Shown: one piece after another, positions 14,006-21,820 of the stretch
Layout: every line of letters starts with the position of its first letter
Numbering within the stretch: position 1 is the first letter of the stretch
DNA from: JBBTIS01 sp038059855
GTDB taxonomy: Bacteria > Elusimicrobiota > Elusimicrobia > JACQPE01
Direction: 5' to 3'
Assembly (NCBI GenBank): GCA_964357255.1
Contig: CAYHKQ010000035.1
Span: forward strand, 1 to 25,101
DNA length: 25,101 nt
Notes under the pieces: generated by a model
Told to the model about the DNA's origin: nothing
Databases searched by the model: none
Seen by the model: the letters and a program-made list of their open reading frames with translations, nothing else
Position numbers and translations under genes: made by a program

Positions 14006-15139
14006 GTGAAGGAAGTCTTTATCCTTGGCGGGGCCAGGACGCCGTTTGCCGTTTGGGCAAAAAGCAAACAGGACGACGGCCGTCCGTGCGGCGCTTTGAA
14101 AACTTTCGATCCTTTTGATTTAGGCGCGGCCGCGCTCCGCGCGGCGCTGGAACGATCGGGACTTAGCGGTGAATCTTTAGACCGCGTAGTTTTCGCCAAC
14201 ACCTACCACGTGGGTCCCCATGCCTGCTACGGAGCCCGCTATGTAACGCTACGGGCCGGATTGCCCAGCCGCATCCCCGGCATCACGGTCAATATGGCTT
14301 GCGGCTCCGGACTCTTGGCCGTGATTTGCGTAGCTCAGGATATTGCCGACGGCAGGGCTCATCTCGCAGCCGCGGCCGGAGCGGACAGCCCGAGTCTCAT
14401 CCCTAAAAACATTTTTATCCCTTCCTTCAATGACATCTCCTGCGGCAAGCAGATCGGGCTCGGCGTGGATGATTTAGCCCGGCATTATGGAATCAGCCGT
14501 CAGGCTCAAGACCGATGGGCTTTAATCAGCCACGAGCGGGCCAATAAGGCAAAACAAGAAGGACGCTTGGCGGAGGAAATCACCGCCGTCGGCGAAGCGC
14601 GGGAGGACGACGCGCCGCTTAAGAATCCTTCCCGCGAATATTTTGCCGCCCTGGCCCCCGTGTATAGCGATACCGGCACGATTACCCGAGGCAGTTCGCA
14701 CGCTATCGTAGATGGCGGCTCCGCCTTGATTTTTGCCTCAAACGAAGGCGCTCAAAAAACCAAAACCGCGCCGCTCGGTCGCTATGTGGCCGGCGCCCTC
14801 GCGGCCCTGGACCCGGATCAGATGGGCTATGCTTCGATCCCTGCCATCCGACAACTTTTAGAAAACACCAAGCTGGCCGTCAAGGATATAGATTTGTTTG
14901 AAATCAATGAAACCTTCGCGGCGCAGATCATGATTGACATCAAAGAACTGAACATCCCGGAGGACAAAATCAATGTCCTAGGCGGCGCCATCGCGATCGG
15001 ACATCCTTTTGCCGCGACCGGCCCGCGACAAATTCTTTCGCTTCTTCTGGAACTCAAACGCCGAGGGCTTCGCCGGGGCCTCGCCTCCATCTCCATCGGA
15101 GGCGGCCAGGGCCTCGCGGCGCTTTTAGAAAGAATTTAA
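14006..15139 (+). CDS. Thiolase family acyltransferase with Ser at the second catalytic Cys
   Basis: A 377-residue bacterial thiolase. Nucleophile Cys99 lies in VNMACGSGLLAV, NETFAA is present, and His333 sits in GHPFAATGPRQ. The final motif reads SISIGGGQG, so Ser363 replaces the Cys that normally acts as general base/acid (CxGGGxG). Compared with the enzyme at 8484 it also has a longer N-terminal loop (about 18-36, KSKQDDGRPCG). Activity may be reduced, or the enzyme may use an altered mechanism. The GTG start has no ribosome site and is placed six bases after a -10 box, consistent with a leaderless mRNA. It is followed after 3 bp by a glycosyltransferase, an unusual partner, and is divergent from the thiolase-like/OB-fold cassette. 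Thiolase fold is certain; substrate is unknown. Confidence 0.85.
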   Translation: MKEVFILGGARTPFAVWAKSKQDDGRPCGALKTFDPFDLGAAALRAALERSGLSGESLDRVVFANTYHVGPHACYGARYVTLRAGLPSRIPGITVNMACGSGLLAVICVAQDIADGRAHLAAAAGADSPSLIPKNIFIPSFNDISCGKQIGLGVDDLARHYGISRQAQDRWALISHERANKAKQEGRLAEEITAVGEAREDDAPLKNPSREYFAALAPVYSDTGTITRGSSHAIVDGGSALIFASNEGAQKTKTAPLGRYVAGALAALDPDQMGYASIPAIRQLLENTKLAVKDIDLFEINETFAAQIMIDIKELNIPEDKINVLGGAIAIGHPFAATGPRQILSLLLELKRRGLRRGLASISIGGGQGLAALLERI

Positions 15140-15142
15140 GCC

Positions 15143-16003
15143 ATGACAGACCTTTCTATCTCCATTGTCAGTTATAACAACAAAAACTTGCTCCAAACGT
15201 GCCTCTCCACAATTTTTGAGCACGCGCGCGGGATCTCTTTGGAAATTTTTGTAGTTGACAATGCGTCAAACGACGGTAGCGGCGCCATGGTGCTCGAAAA
15301 ATTCCCCTCCGTGCGGCTAATCCAAAATTCGGAAAACCGCTACTTTGCCAGAGCCAATAATCAGGCCTTACGCCAAGCCCAAGGCCGCTACCTGTTGATT
15401 CTAAATCCCGACACCTACTTGACGGACAATGCCTTCAGGGTCCTCATCGAGTTCATGGACGCCCATCCCCGCGCCGGCGCGTGCGGACCCAAAATCCTCA
15501 ACCCCGACGGCACGTATCAAGGAAGCGGCGACCGCGTGGCAACGGCGGCCTATGCGCTTTGCGAGGCCGGCTTGATCAACGCTCTGTTTCCCCGCAATCC
15601 CGTAAAAACCGCCAGAATACGCCTGGGCTGGAACAGGGATACTACGGAGCAGGTGGATTCCATCAGCGGCGCCTGCATGATGGTCCGCAAAAAAACGGTG
15701 GATCAGGCGGGGCTAATGGACGAGCGGTTCTTGCTTTATTGGGAGGAAACAGATTGGTGCCGCAGTATTAAACAGGCGGGATGGGAAGTCTACTTTGTCC
15801 ACTCATCTCAAATCCATCATCATCAGGGCAAAGCCACTAATAAGGTCAACAAAGAAAAAATTGAAAAAATTTTTTACGAGAGTATGTGCCAATACTACAC
15901 GAAATGGCAGGGGCCGATATTTGGATTGGCGCTCAGAGCCTGTCTAAAATTTTTTACCTTTCCCGCCCTAAAAGCGATTAAGACGATCAAAGACTTCAGG
16001 TAG
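15143..16003 (+). CDS. Glycosyltransferase family 2 protein (rhamnosyltransferase-like)
   Basis: A 286-residue GT-A glycosyltransferase. SISIVSYNNKNLL opens the nucleotide-binding fold, VVDNASNDGS binds the nucleotide-sugar, LNPDT holds the metal-ligand Asp, and SISGACMMVRK followed by DERFLLYWEETDWC carries the acceptor/catalytic acidic pair. This layout is that of the WbbL/rhamnosyl-transferase branch of GT2, which builds cell-surface polysaccharides. No transmembrane anchor is evident, though the C-terminus (about 250-280) is hydrophobic and basic, suiting the inner face of the membrane. It starts 3 bp after the thiolase stop and is probably cotranscribed with it, although no functional link is clear. 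Its end overlaps the lpd gene by 8 bp on the opposite strand. Donor and acceptor are unknown. Confidence 0.85.
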   Translation: MTDLSISIVSYNNKNLLQTCLSTIFEHARGISLEIFVVDNASNDGSGAMVLEKFPSVRLIQNSENRYFARANNQALRQAQGRYLLILNPDTYLTDNAFRVLIEFMDAHPRAGACGPKILNPDGTYQGSGDRVATAAYALCEAGLINALFPRNPVKTARIRLGWNRDTTEQVDSISGACMMVRKKTVDQAGLMDERFLLYWEETDWCRSIKQAGWEVYFVHSSQIHHHQGKATNKVNKEKIEKIFYESMCQYYTKWQGPIFGLALRACLKFFTFPALKAIKTIKDFR

Positions 16004-17420
16004 CTATTTGCGGCCTGGGCGGCAGGATGTGAATCGCCTGGCCTACGGCGGCTTCGCAGGCTTCTACAAAAGCCTCGGGCAGGGTAGGATGGGGATGAAC
16101 GGTTGAGGCAATGTCCTCGATCGTGGCGCCCAGGCGCACGGCAAGGCACGCCTCGCTGATCAAATCCGAGGCTTCCGGACCGACCATGGAAACTCCTAAA
16201 ACCTTCTGCGTAGCTTTGTCCGCCACGACTTTGACAAATCCCTCCGGCTCGCCCGCGGCCATGGCGCGACCCGATGCGGCAAATGGAAATTTTCCGATTA
16301 AAACCGGTCTTCCCTTCTCTTTAGCTTCTTTCTCACTCAATCCCACGCAGGCGATTTGAGGGTCGGTAAAAACGGCCCAAGGAATAAAAGATGGAGGGAT
16401 GGGGGGATGGGGGGATGGGGGCAAAGCGATAGCCTGGGCTACCGCGATTCCTTCGCTTGAGGAGCGATGCGCCAAAAGCGGGCCGGGCGTGACATCGCCG
16501 ATGGCGTAGATGCCGGAAGCCGTGGTTTCGCCATGCTCATTGACCTGAATAAATCCCTTATTGTCCACTTCAATGCCGGCCGCTTCCAGGCCCAGATTTT
16601 GAGAATTAGGGCGGCGGCCAACGCACAGGAAAATTTTCTCAGCGCTCATTTGGGCTTCGCCTTCCGAAATTTTTAGTTTCACCACGGCCCGGCCGCCTTC
16701 GACGCTATAGCCAAGGGCTTGAGCGCCCAGATAAATCTTAACGCCCAGCTTTCCAAGCGAGCGCAAAACATAAGCGGCTAAATCCGGCTCCAAGCCGGGC
16801 AAAAGCTGACTCATAAACTCAACAACTGTAACCTGCGCGCCGAGCTTGGCATACAAGGTTCCAATTTCAAGCCCGATGACGCCGCCGCCAATCACAAGGA
16901 GGCTCTCGGGAAGCCGGATTAAATCCAACGCTTCTTTAGAACCCAGGACCCATTGTCCGTCCACGGCAAAACCGGGAATCTCCATGGGCTTGGAGCCGGT
17001 GGCTAAAATCGCATGCTCAAAAACAATCTCCTCATCACCGCCTGCCGCCTTCACCTTAGCCGAGCGGGGACCGGTCAAAACCGCCTCGCCGGCCAAAAAA
17101 TTTACGCTATTTCCTTTTAAGAGGCCTTGAATTCCCCGGCCCAGATTGCCGACCATGTTATTTTTCCACGCCTGAAATTTTTCCAAATTGACCGAAAGCC
17201 CTTGGATCTCGACCCCCATCTCCTTGGCCTTTTTAATTTTATGGACATTATTGGCTAGCGCGATCAGAGCTTTGGAAGGGATACAGCCGTAATTGAGACA
17301 CTCGCCGCCCAATTTGTGCTTATCCACAAGAAGAACTTTTTTGCCGAGTTTGGCAAGCTTGATGGCCGCCACATAACCGCCCGGCCCGGCGCCGATGACA
17401 AGAACTTGGGTTTGAATCAT
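15996..17420 (-). CDS. lpdA: Dihydrolipoyl dehydrogenase (E3)
   Basis: A 474-residue E3 that reoxidises the dihydrolipoyl group of E2 using FAD and NAD+. Residues 10-15 (GAGPGG) bind FAD and the redox disulfide is C41/C46 in GGECLNYGCIPSK. GGGVIGLEIG marks the NAD domain, YAIGDVTPGPLLAHRSSSEG the second FAD contact, and His444/Glu449 in HPHPTLPEA form the base pair of the partner subunit (the family usually has HxHPTxSE). An insertion between helix and interface domain reads PPSPHPPIPPS and is coded by an 8-bp G-rich repeat; otherwise the enzyme is standard. It is the last gene of the complex operon, 26 bp after E2. Confidence 0.95.
   Translation of the reverse strand: MIQTQVLVIGAGPGGYVAAIKLAKLGKKVLLVDKHKLGGECLNYGCIPSKALIALANNVHKIKKAKEMGVEIQGLSVNLEKFQAWKNNMVGNLGRGIQGLLKGNSVNFLAGEAVLTGPRSAKVKAAGGDEEIVFEHAILATGSKPMEIPGFAVDGQWVLGSKEALDLIRLPESLLVIGGGVIGLEIGTLYAKLGAQVTVVEFMSQLLPGLEPDLAAYVLRSLGKLGVKIYLGAQALGYSVEGGRAVVKLKISEGEAQMSAEKIFLCVGRRPNSQNLGLEAAGIEVDNKGFIQVNEHGETTASGIYAIGDVTPGPLLAHRSSSEGIAVAQAIALPPSPHPPIPPSFIPWAVFTDPQIACVGLSEKEAKEKGRPVLIGKFPFAASGRAMAAGEPEGFVKVVADKATQKVLGVSMVGPEASDLISEACLAVRLGATIEDIASTVHPHPTLPEAFVEACEAAVGQAIHILPPRPQIAT
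16390..16421. repeat. Octamer repeat GATGGGGG inside lpd, G-quadruplex capable
   Basis: Four 8-bp units, the first imperfect, run GATGGAGG then GATGGGGG three times (16390-16421). The plus (template) strand reads G3-AT-G6-AT-G6-AT-G5, a strong quadruplex motif. Three extra octamers equal 24 bp, so the frame of lpd is kept and a Pro-rich loop is encoded. Confidence 0.9.
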
Positions 17421-17446
17421 GAATTTTTATTCCTACGCTTCCCGCT

Positions 17447-18619
17447 TCACGATAGGTTTCCAGGATTCTCAAGGCATTTGATCAAAGCCGCGGTAAAACG
17501 CGCGGCCCGGGCGCCGTCTAAAACGCGATGATCGAAGGAAAGGCAAAGATTCATCATATCGCGGATCACGATCTGCCCTTCCCTGACCACGGGACGCTTG
17601 ATTATTTTCATCACGCCCAAAATCGCGACTTCCGGATAATTGACGATAGGCGTGGCGGCTAGGCCGCCAATAGAACCGACATTTGTGATAGTAAACGTTC
17701 CCCCCTGCAAATCCGCCGCCACGATCCGCCCGGCCCTAGCTTTTGCGACCAAATCATCCAATTCCTTGGCTATTTCAAAAACGCTCTTTGTTTCGCAATT
17801 TTTTATGACCGGAGTTATGAGCCCCTTTTCCGTATCAACGGCGACGGCGATATTAAAATAAGACTTTAATACGATTTCCTGACGCTCCTCATCCAACGTG
17901 GAGTTAAGATATGGAAATTCCCCAAGCGTCCGGGCCGTAGCCTTGATGATATAAGCAAGATACGCAGGCTTGACATCTCCTGGCCCGGCTCTAAATTTTA
18001 CTTTCTCCCGAAGGGCGACGAGTTCGCTCATGTCCGCTTCATCCACGTGGGTGACATGGGCCACGATGCGCTTGGACTCGGCCATTTTTTCGGCTGTCCG
18101 GCGCCGGATGCCAATGAAAGGAACGCGCTGTTCGAATTCAAGATGGGGCGAGAGGGCGAGAGGGAACGAGGGATCGGGGCACAAAGGACGAGAAGGAATC
18201 GCCGCCTGGCGAACATCCTCTTCGGTGATGCGGCCCTGCGGCCCTGTGCCGGGTAAAACATCCAAGTCAACGCCCAAATCCTTGGCCAGTTTTCGAACGC
18301 CTGGGGTAGCCAAAACAGCGGCGCCGGCCGATGTCCCCTTTCCCCCTCGCCCCATCTCCCCCTCGCTCACTCTAAATATCTCCCCTTCCTGTCCAAAAAC
18401 CACCAGTGTTTGGCCCACCCGAATCTTGTCGCCGGATTTAGCCATAAGCTTTAAAACTTTCCCGGGTTTTGGACAAGTGATTTCCACCGTGGCCTTATCG
18501 GTTAAAACGTCCACCAAATGCTGCTCCGAAACGACGGCGTCGCCTTCGTGAACATACCATTGGACAACCTCGCCTTCATGCAGGCCTTCGCCCACGTCGG
18601 GGAGTTTAAATTCAAACAT
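17447..18619 (-). CDS. pdhC: 2-oxoacid dehydrogenase E2, dihydrolipoamide acyltransferase
   Basis: A 390-residue E2 with one lipoyl domain (1-78; Lys42 in LTDKATVEI is the lipoylation site), a peripheral-subunit-binding domain (about 105-140, ATPGVRKLAKDLGVDL...GRITEEDV), and the catalytic acyltransferase domain with His364 and Asp368 in SFDHRVLDGAR. It transfers the acyl group from E1 to CoA. The two flexible linkers are unusual: instead of the normal Ala/Pro-rich sequence they are encoded by 8-bp repeat tracts (18147-18178 and 18335-18388), giving RVSEGEMGRGGKGTS and SRPLCPDPSFPLALSP. The start ATG lies one base after the E1-beta stop. The catalytic and lipoyl domains do not decide between pyruvate and branched-chain substrates. 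Confidence 0.93.
   Translation of the reverse strand: MFEFKLPDVGEGLHEGEVVQWYVHEGDAVVSEQHLVDVLTDKATVEITCPKPGKVLKLMAKSGDKIRVGQTLVVFGQEGEIFRVSEGEMGRGGKGTSAGAAVLATPGVRKLAKDLGVDLDVLPGTGPQGRITEEDVRQAAIPSRPLCPDPSFPLALSPHLEFEQRVPFIGIRRRTAEKMAESKRIVAHVTHVDEADMSELVALREKVKFRAGPGDVKPAYLAYIIKATARTLGEFPYLNSTLDEERQEIVLKSYFNIAVAVDTEKGLITPVIKNCETKSVFEIAKELDDLVAKARAGRIVAADLQGGTFTITNVGSIGGLAATPIVNYPEVAILGVMKIIKRPVVREGQIVIRDMMNLCLSFDHRVLDGARAARFTAALIKCLENPGNLS
18147..18178. repeat. Octamer tract coding the second E2 linker
   Basis: Four 8-bp units GGCGAGAG, GGCGAGAG, GGAACGAG, GGATCGGG. With the neighbouring bases the plus strand has five G-runs separated by 3-5 bases, a possible quadruplex on the template strand. 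It lies between the subunit-binding and catalytic domains. Confidence 0.8.
18335..18388. repeat. Octamer tract coding the first E2 linker
   Basis: Degenerate 8-bp units TCCCCCTC, GCCCCATC, TCCCCCTC, GCTCACTC, TAAATATC, TCCCCTTC run from 18341 to 18388. The coding (minus) strand reads G5-AGAT-G4-CGA-G5-AAA-G4 (18335-18362), so the mRNA itself could form a quadruplex. The tract joins the lipoyl and subunit-binding domains. Confidence 0.75.
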
Positions 18620-18620
18620 C

Positions 18621-19598
18621 TTAAAATTGCAACGTCTCTTTGACGCCGCTCACGATGCGATCTGCGTCAGGAAAATAATACTTTTCCAGCCGGAACAGGG
18701 GCGCGCGCGTATCGTAGCCGCTCACGCGCTTGACCGGCGCCTGGAGTTTAAGTAACAGCCGCTCCTGAATCAACGCCGCGATTTCCGAGGCCACGCTGGT
18801 CGAGCGCGGCGACTCTTGAACCACCACGGCGCGCCCGGTTTTTCCGACAGACTCCACAATCGCCTCCAGATCAATGGGCGCTAAACTGCGTAAATCCAAA
18901 ACCTCGGCCTCAACCCGTTCCAAAGCCAAGCGCTCCGCCGCGCCAAGGCAACTGTGCACCATGGCTCCCCATGAAATTAGCGTGACGTCCTTGCCCGGCC
19001 GCGCAATCCGCGCCTTGCCGATCGGCGTTTCATAAGGCTCCTGGGGCACATCTTCCTTAATTGAACGATAAATCCTCTTGGGCTCGAAAAAAACTACCGG
19101 ATCCGGGTCACGCACCGCGGCTATGATCAAGCCCTTAGCGTCACGCGGCGTCGAGGGAATCACGACCTTAATGCCCGGAGTATGAGTGAAATAAGCCTCT
19201 GGCGACTCGGAATGATGCTCCGGCGCGTGAACAAGACCGCCATGAGGCGAGCGAATCACCAAAGACAATGCGTGGCGGCCCCCGCTACGTTGCCTCAAAC
19301 GTCCGATATGACTGATCACTTGGTCTAAGATGGAAGGAAGAAATCCGTCAAATTGAATCTCGCAAACAGGCTTTAAGCCATAGACGGCCAGCCCCACGGA
19401 TACTCCGGCAATAGCCAGTTCGGCGAGCGGAGTATCTATCACACGCTCGGCTCCAAAAATTTTTTGCAATCCTTCGGTCACGCGAAAAACGCCGCCATTG
19501 GCGCCAACGTCCTCGCCCAGAAGAATGACGCGGCCATCCTCCTTCATCGCTTGGTTCAAACCCTGATTAATCGCTTGGACAAGATTAAGTTCAGGCAT
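18621..19598 (-). CDS. pdhB: 2-oxoacid dehydrogenase E1 beta subunit
   Basis: A 325-residue transketolase-like subunit that completes the thiamine-diphosphate site of E1. LLGEDVGANGGVFRVTEGL includes the Glu that activates the cofactor. DTPLAELAIAGVSVGLA, EHHSESPEAYF and WGAMVHSCLGA are family signatures. The stretch FEPKRIYRSIKEDVP looks closer to branched-chain than to pyruvate E1-beta proteins I know, so the substrate is open. I chose ATG 19598, which starts MPELNLVQAINQG as in homologues. The frame extends to GTG 19664, but those 22 codons lie in a repeat also present before pdhA. There is no ribosome site before ATG 19598, so translation may depend on the repeat or on coupling. Confidence 0.9.
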   Translation of the reverse strand: MPELNLVQAINQGLNQAMKEDGRVILLGEDVGANGGVFRVTEGLQKIFGAERVIDTPLAELAIAGVSVGLAVYGLKPVCEIQFDGFLPSILDQVISHIGRLRQRSGGRHALSLVIRSPHGGLVHAPEHHSESPEAYFTHTPGIKVVIPSTPRDAKGLIIAAVRDPDPVVFFEPKRIYRSIKEDVPQEPYETPIGKARIARPGKDVTLISWGAMVHSCLGAAERLALERVEAEVLDLRSLAPIDLEAIVESVGKTGRAVVVQESPRSTSVASEIAALIQERLLLKLQAPVKRVSGYDTRAPLFRLEKYYFPDADRIVSGVKETLQF

Positions 19599-19709
19599 AA
19601 AAATAGCGGTTAAGCGGATAATCCACTGGGCGGATAAATGACAAAAGAAACTTCCTCTTTTCACTTAACCGCCGAACCGCCGAACCGCCGAACCGCTTTC
19701 CTCTCACGG
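19596..19709 (-). repeat. 114-bp operon spacer repeat, copy A (pdhA-pdhB)
   Basis: Colinear without gaps to 20826-20939 at an offset of 1230 bp, with 8 mismatches in 114. Read on the minus strand, it begins with octamers of GCGGTTCG type and GCGGTTAA, has a core hairpin (AAAAGA...TCTTTT), and ends with TTATCCGC-type octamers and TTAACCGC. GCGGTTAA and TTAACCGC are exact inverses. It runs from the pdhA stop to the pdhB start codon. Confidence 0.95.
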
Positions 19710-20828
19710 GAAGCTCCCTTCTCCCTGGGCAATAATCGTAGCTTGGCGGGCGCGTTTAGTTTTTAAAATCTCTTCGAGCTCCCGGCGCTGCTCCTCGATC
19801 ATCCAGGGCGGATTTTGGTACATATTTTCAAAAATATCGAGCGGATTGGGCTGGGGATAAGACTCGTAAGCCTCGATCGCGGCGGCGACTTGCTCGCGGG
19901 CCTGGGCAAGCAACGCGCCATCCATATCCTCGCTCATATATCCCTTCCTCATCAAATACGCACGAAAACGCGCTATCGGATCCCTGGCTTTCCAGTATTC
20001 GACTTCCTCCTTGCTTCGATAACGAGACGCGTCATCAGCGGTCGTATGATCGCCAAGGCGGTAGGTCTCGGCCTCGATCAGCGTTGTTCCCTCGCCGCGG
20101 CGCGCGCGCTCCAAGGCCTCGGACACCGCGCGATAAATGGCAAAAACGTCATTGCCGTCCACTTGAATACCGCACACGTTATAGCCGAACGCTTTTTGGG
20201 CGATCGTCTCGGAAGCGGTTTGCTGTTTTCGAGAAACCGAAATGGCCCACTGATTATTCTCCACTAAATAAACGGCCGGAAGTTTGAACACCCCGCAAAA
20301 ATTCAAAGCCTCATGGAAATCGCCCTTGGAAGAAGCCCCGTCTCCCAAATAAACCAACACCGCCGAAGGGTCTTTGCGCAATTTTATCCCCAGGGCTATC
20401 CCTGCCGCCTGCGTCAGATGCGTGCCGACTGGAATCGAAAAAATCATGTCGTTTTGACCCTCCGGAAAACGCGCCCCCCTGTCATCCCCTCCCCAATAAA
20501 GAAGGGAGTTGACCGGCGGCATACCCCGCGCGATATAAGCCCCCTGGCCCCGGTAGGTGGGAATGAGCCAATCTTTTTTGTTCAAGCATAACGGCGGGAC
20601 CACCTGCGCCGCCTCCTGGCCTAAAATCTGAGGATAAGTCCCCAATCGCCCCTGGCGTTGAAGCAGAAACGCCTTCTCGTCAAAAACCCGAATCAACACC
20701 ATGAGCCGAAAAATTTCGAGCATCTTCTCTTTGGAAAGAGAGGGCGCCAAGGATTCGTCGCAAATCCCGTCCGGACCCAGAATGGCCAAGCGCTCGATTT
20801 TAAAATCCGCGACTTTAGTGATAGGCAT
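19704..20828 (-). CDS. pdhA: 2-oxoacid dehydrogenase E1 alpha subunit
   Basis: A 374-residue subunit that binds thiamine diphosphate. The cofactor motif is GDGASSKGDFHEALNFCG...ENNQ (GDG to NN spacing as in the family). IPTYRGQGAYIARG and the phosphorylation-loop-like segment YRLGDHTTADDASRYRS resemble bacterial pyruvate dehydrogenase E1-alpha. Together with pdhB it decarboxylates the 2-oxoacid and acylates the lipoyl group of E2. A C-terminal tail after ILKTKRARQ is short and unremarkable. The start ATG 20828 (MPITKVADF) lies at the edge of the second copy of the 114-bp repeat, with no ribosome site. The combination with lipA argues for pyruvate; pdhB leaves branched-chain substrates possible. 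Confidence 0.92.
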   Translation of the reverse strand: MPITKVADFKIERLAILGPDGICDESLAPSLSKEKMLEIFRLMVLIRVFDEKAFLLQRQGRLGTYPQILGQEAAQVVPPLCLNKKDWLIPTYRGQGAYIARGMPPVNSLLYWGGDDRGARFPEGQNDMIFSIPVGTHLTQAAGIALGIKLRKDPSAVLVYLGDGASSKGDFHEALNFCGVFKLPAVYLVENNQWAISVSRKQQTASETIAQKAFGYNVCGIQVDGNDVFAIYRAVSEALERARRGEGTTLIEAETYRLGDHTTADDASRYRSKEEVEYWKARDPIARFRAYLMRKGYMSEDMDGALLAQAREQVAAAIEAYESYPQPNPLDIFENMYQNPPWMIEEQRRELEEILKTKRARQATIIAQGEGSFP

Positions 20829-20939
20829 AAAAATAGCGGTTTAGCGGATAAGCCGTTGAGCGGATAAATGACAAAAGAAACTTCCTCTTTTCACTTAACC
20901 GCCGAACCGCTGAACTGCCGAACCGCTTTCCTGTCACGG
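20826..20939 (-). repeat. 114-bp operon spacer repeat, copy B (lipA-pdhA)
   Basis: Second copy of the spacer repeat. It reaches further into coding sequence than copy A does: the last 15 or so residues of LipA (ending AVRQFSGSAVK) are encoded by its GCGGTTCG octamers and its AAGTGA supplies the lipA stop codon. The other end abuts the pdhA start codon in the same register as copy A at pdhB. Confidence 0.95.
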
Positions 20940-21811
20940 CCTTCAAAATAAAGCTCAGCCGCGCGATAAGAGCTTCGCACAAAAGGCCCTGACGCGACAT
21001 AAAGAAAACCGAAGCCTTTAGCCGTCTGTTCCATTTCTTGAAATTTCTCCGGTGACACATATTCAATAACCGGCAAATTACGTCCGCCCGAACTCGGCCG
21101 CAAATATTGGCCTAATGTTACTATTTCCACTCCCACCGCTCGCAAATCACGAAACGCGTCTTGAATCTCCGCCTGCGTTTCACCTAATCCCACCATTAAA
21201 GAAGACTTCGTTGGCGCTTGGGGCCGCAACGCCTTAGCCTGGCGCAGAACCTCCAAAGACTGATGGTATCCGGCCCGCCGGTCGCGCACATGAGGGGTCA
21301 AGCGCTCCACAGTTTCAAGATTGTGACAAAGCACATGGGGACCCGCCTGCACAACCGCTTTTAAAAGTTCCGAATCGCCCTGAAAATCCCCTGTTAAAAT
21401 CTCCAAAATCATACCGGGAATACGCTCTCGAACTTCGCGTATGCACTCGGCGATATGAGCCGCGCCCTGGTCGGCCAGATCGTCGCGACAAACCGTGGTA
21501 ATTACCGCATATTTGAGATTCAAGGCGGCTAGAGCCTCGGCTAAATGCCGCGGCTCCCCAAGGTCGAGCGCGCCTGGGCGCGCCGCGCTCGCCACGGAGC
21601 AAAAACGGCAACCCCGAGTGCACGCGTTCCCCATAATCATAAAAGTCGCGGTCCCCCCGCCCCAGCACTCCGAAACATTAGGGCAACTCGCCTCCTCGCA
21701 AACCGTGTTGAGCCCGTGCCGGCCCAAGAGGCCCTTAATCCGGACATAATTTTCGCCGCCGGGGGGCTTAATGCGCAACCAGGGGGGCAAGGGAATCTTT
21801 GTCACAGGCAT
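20891..21811 (-). CDS. lipA: Lipoyl synthase
   Basis: A 306-residue radical-SAM enzyme that inserts two sulfurs into octanoyl groups on lipoyl domains such as that of PdhC. The auxiliary 4Fe-4S cluster ligands are C38, C43 and C49 (CEEASCPNVSEC). The radical SAM cluster is C64-x3-C68-x2-C71 (CTRGCRFC). The RSSY motif near the C-terminus (VRSSYRAAE) carries the serine ligand of the auxiliary cluster. The final residues after EGRDRK are coded by the octamer repeat. It leads the 2-oxoacid dehydrogenase operon, a sensible arrangement of modifying enzyme and target. ATG 21811 has no ribosome site but is 9 bases after a -10 box, so the mRNA may be nearly leaderless. No lipB or lplA is in the window. 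Confidence 0.96.
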   Translation of the reverse strand: MPVTKIPLPPWLRIKPPGGENYVRIKGLLGRHGLNTVCEEASCPNVSECWGGGTATFMIMGNACTRGCRFCSVASAARPGALDLGEPRHLAEALAALNLKYAVITTVCRDDLADQGAAHIAECIREVRERIPGMILEILTGDFQGDSELLKAVVQAGPHVLCHNLETVERLTPHVRDRRAGYHQSLEVLRQAKALRPQAPTKSSLMVGLGETQAEIQDAFRDLRAVGVEIVTLGQYLRPSSGGRNLPVIEYVSPEKFQEMEQTAKGFGFLYVASGPFVRSSYRAAELYFEGRDRKAVRQFSGSAVK

Positions 21812-21820
21812 AAAGGAATA

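Noticed and set aside
17970..18551. Plus-strand open frame opposite pdhC
   Set aside because: Low-complexity translation mirroring the E2 repeats; the E2 domains are clearly on the minus strand.
19599..19664. Upstream GTG start extending pdhB by 22 residues
   Set aside because: The extension lies entirely in the 114-bp repeat, and the same frame is closed in the other copy; family alignment starts at MPELNLVQ.
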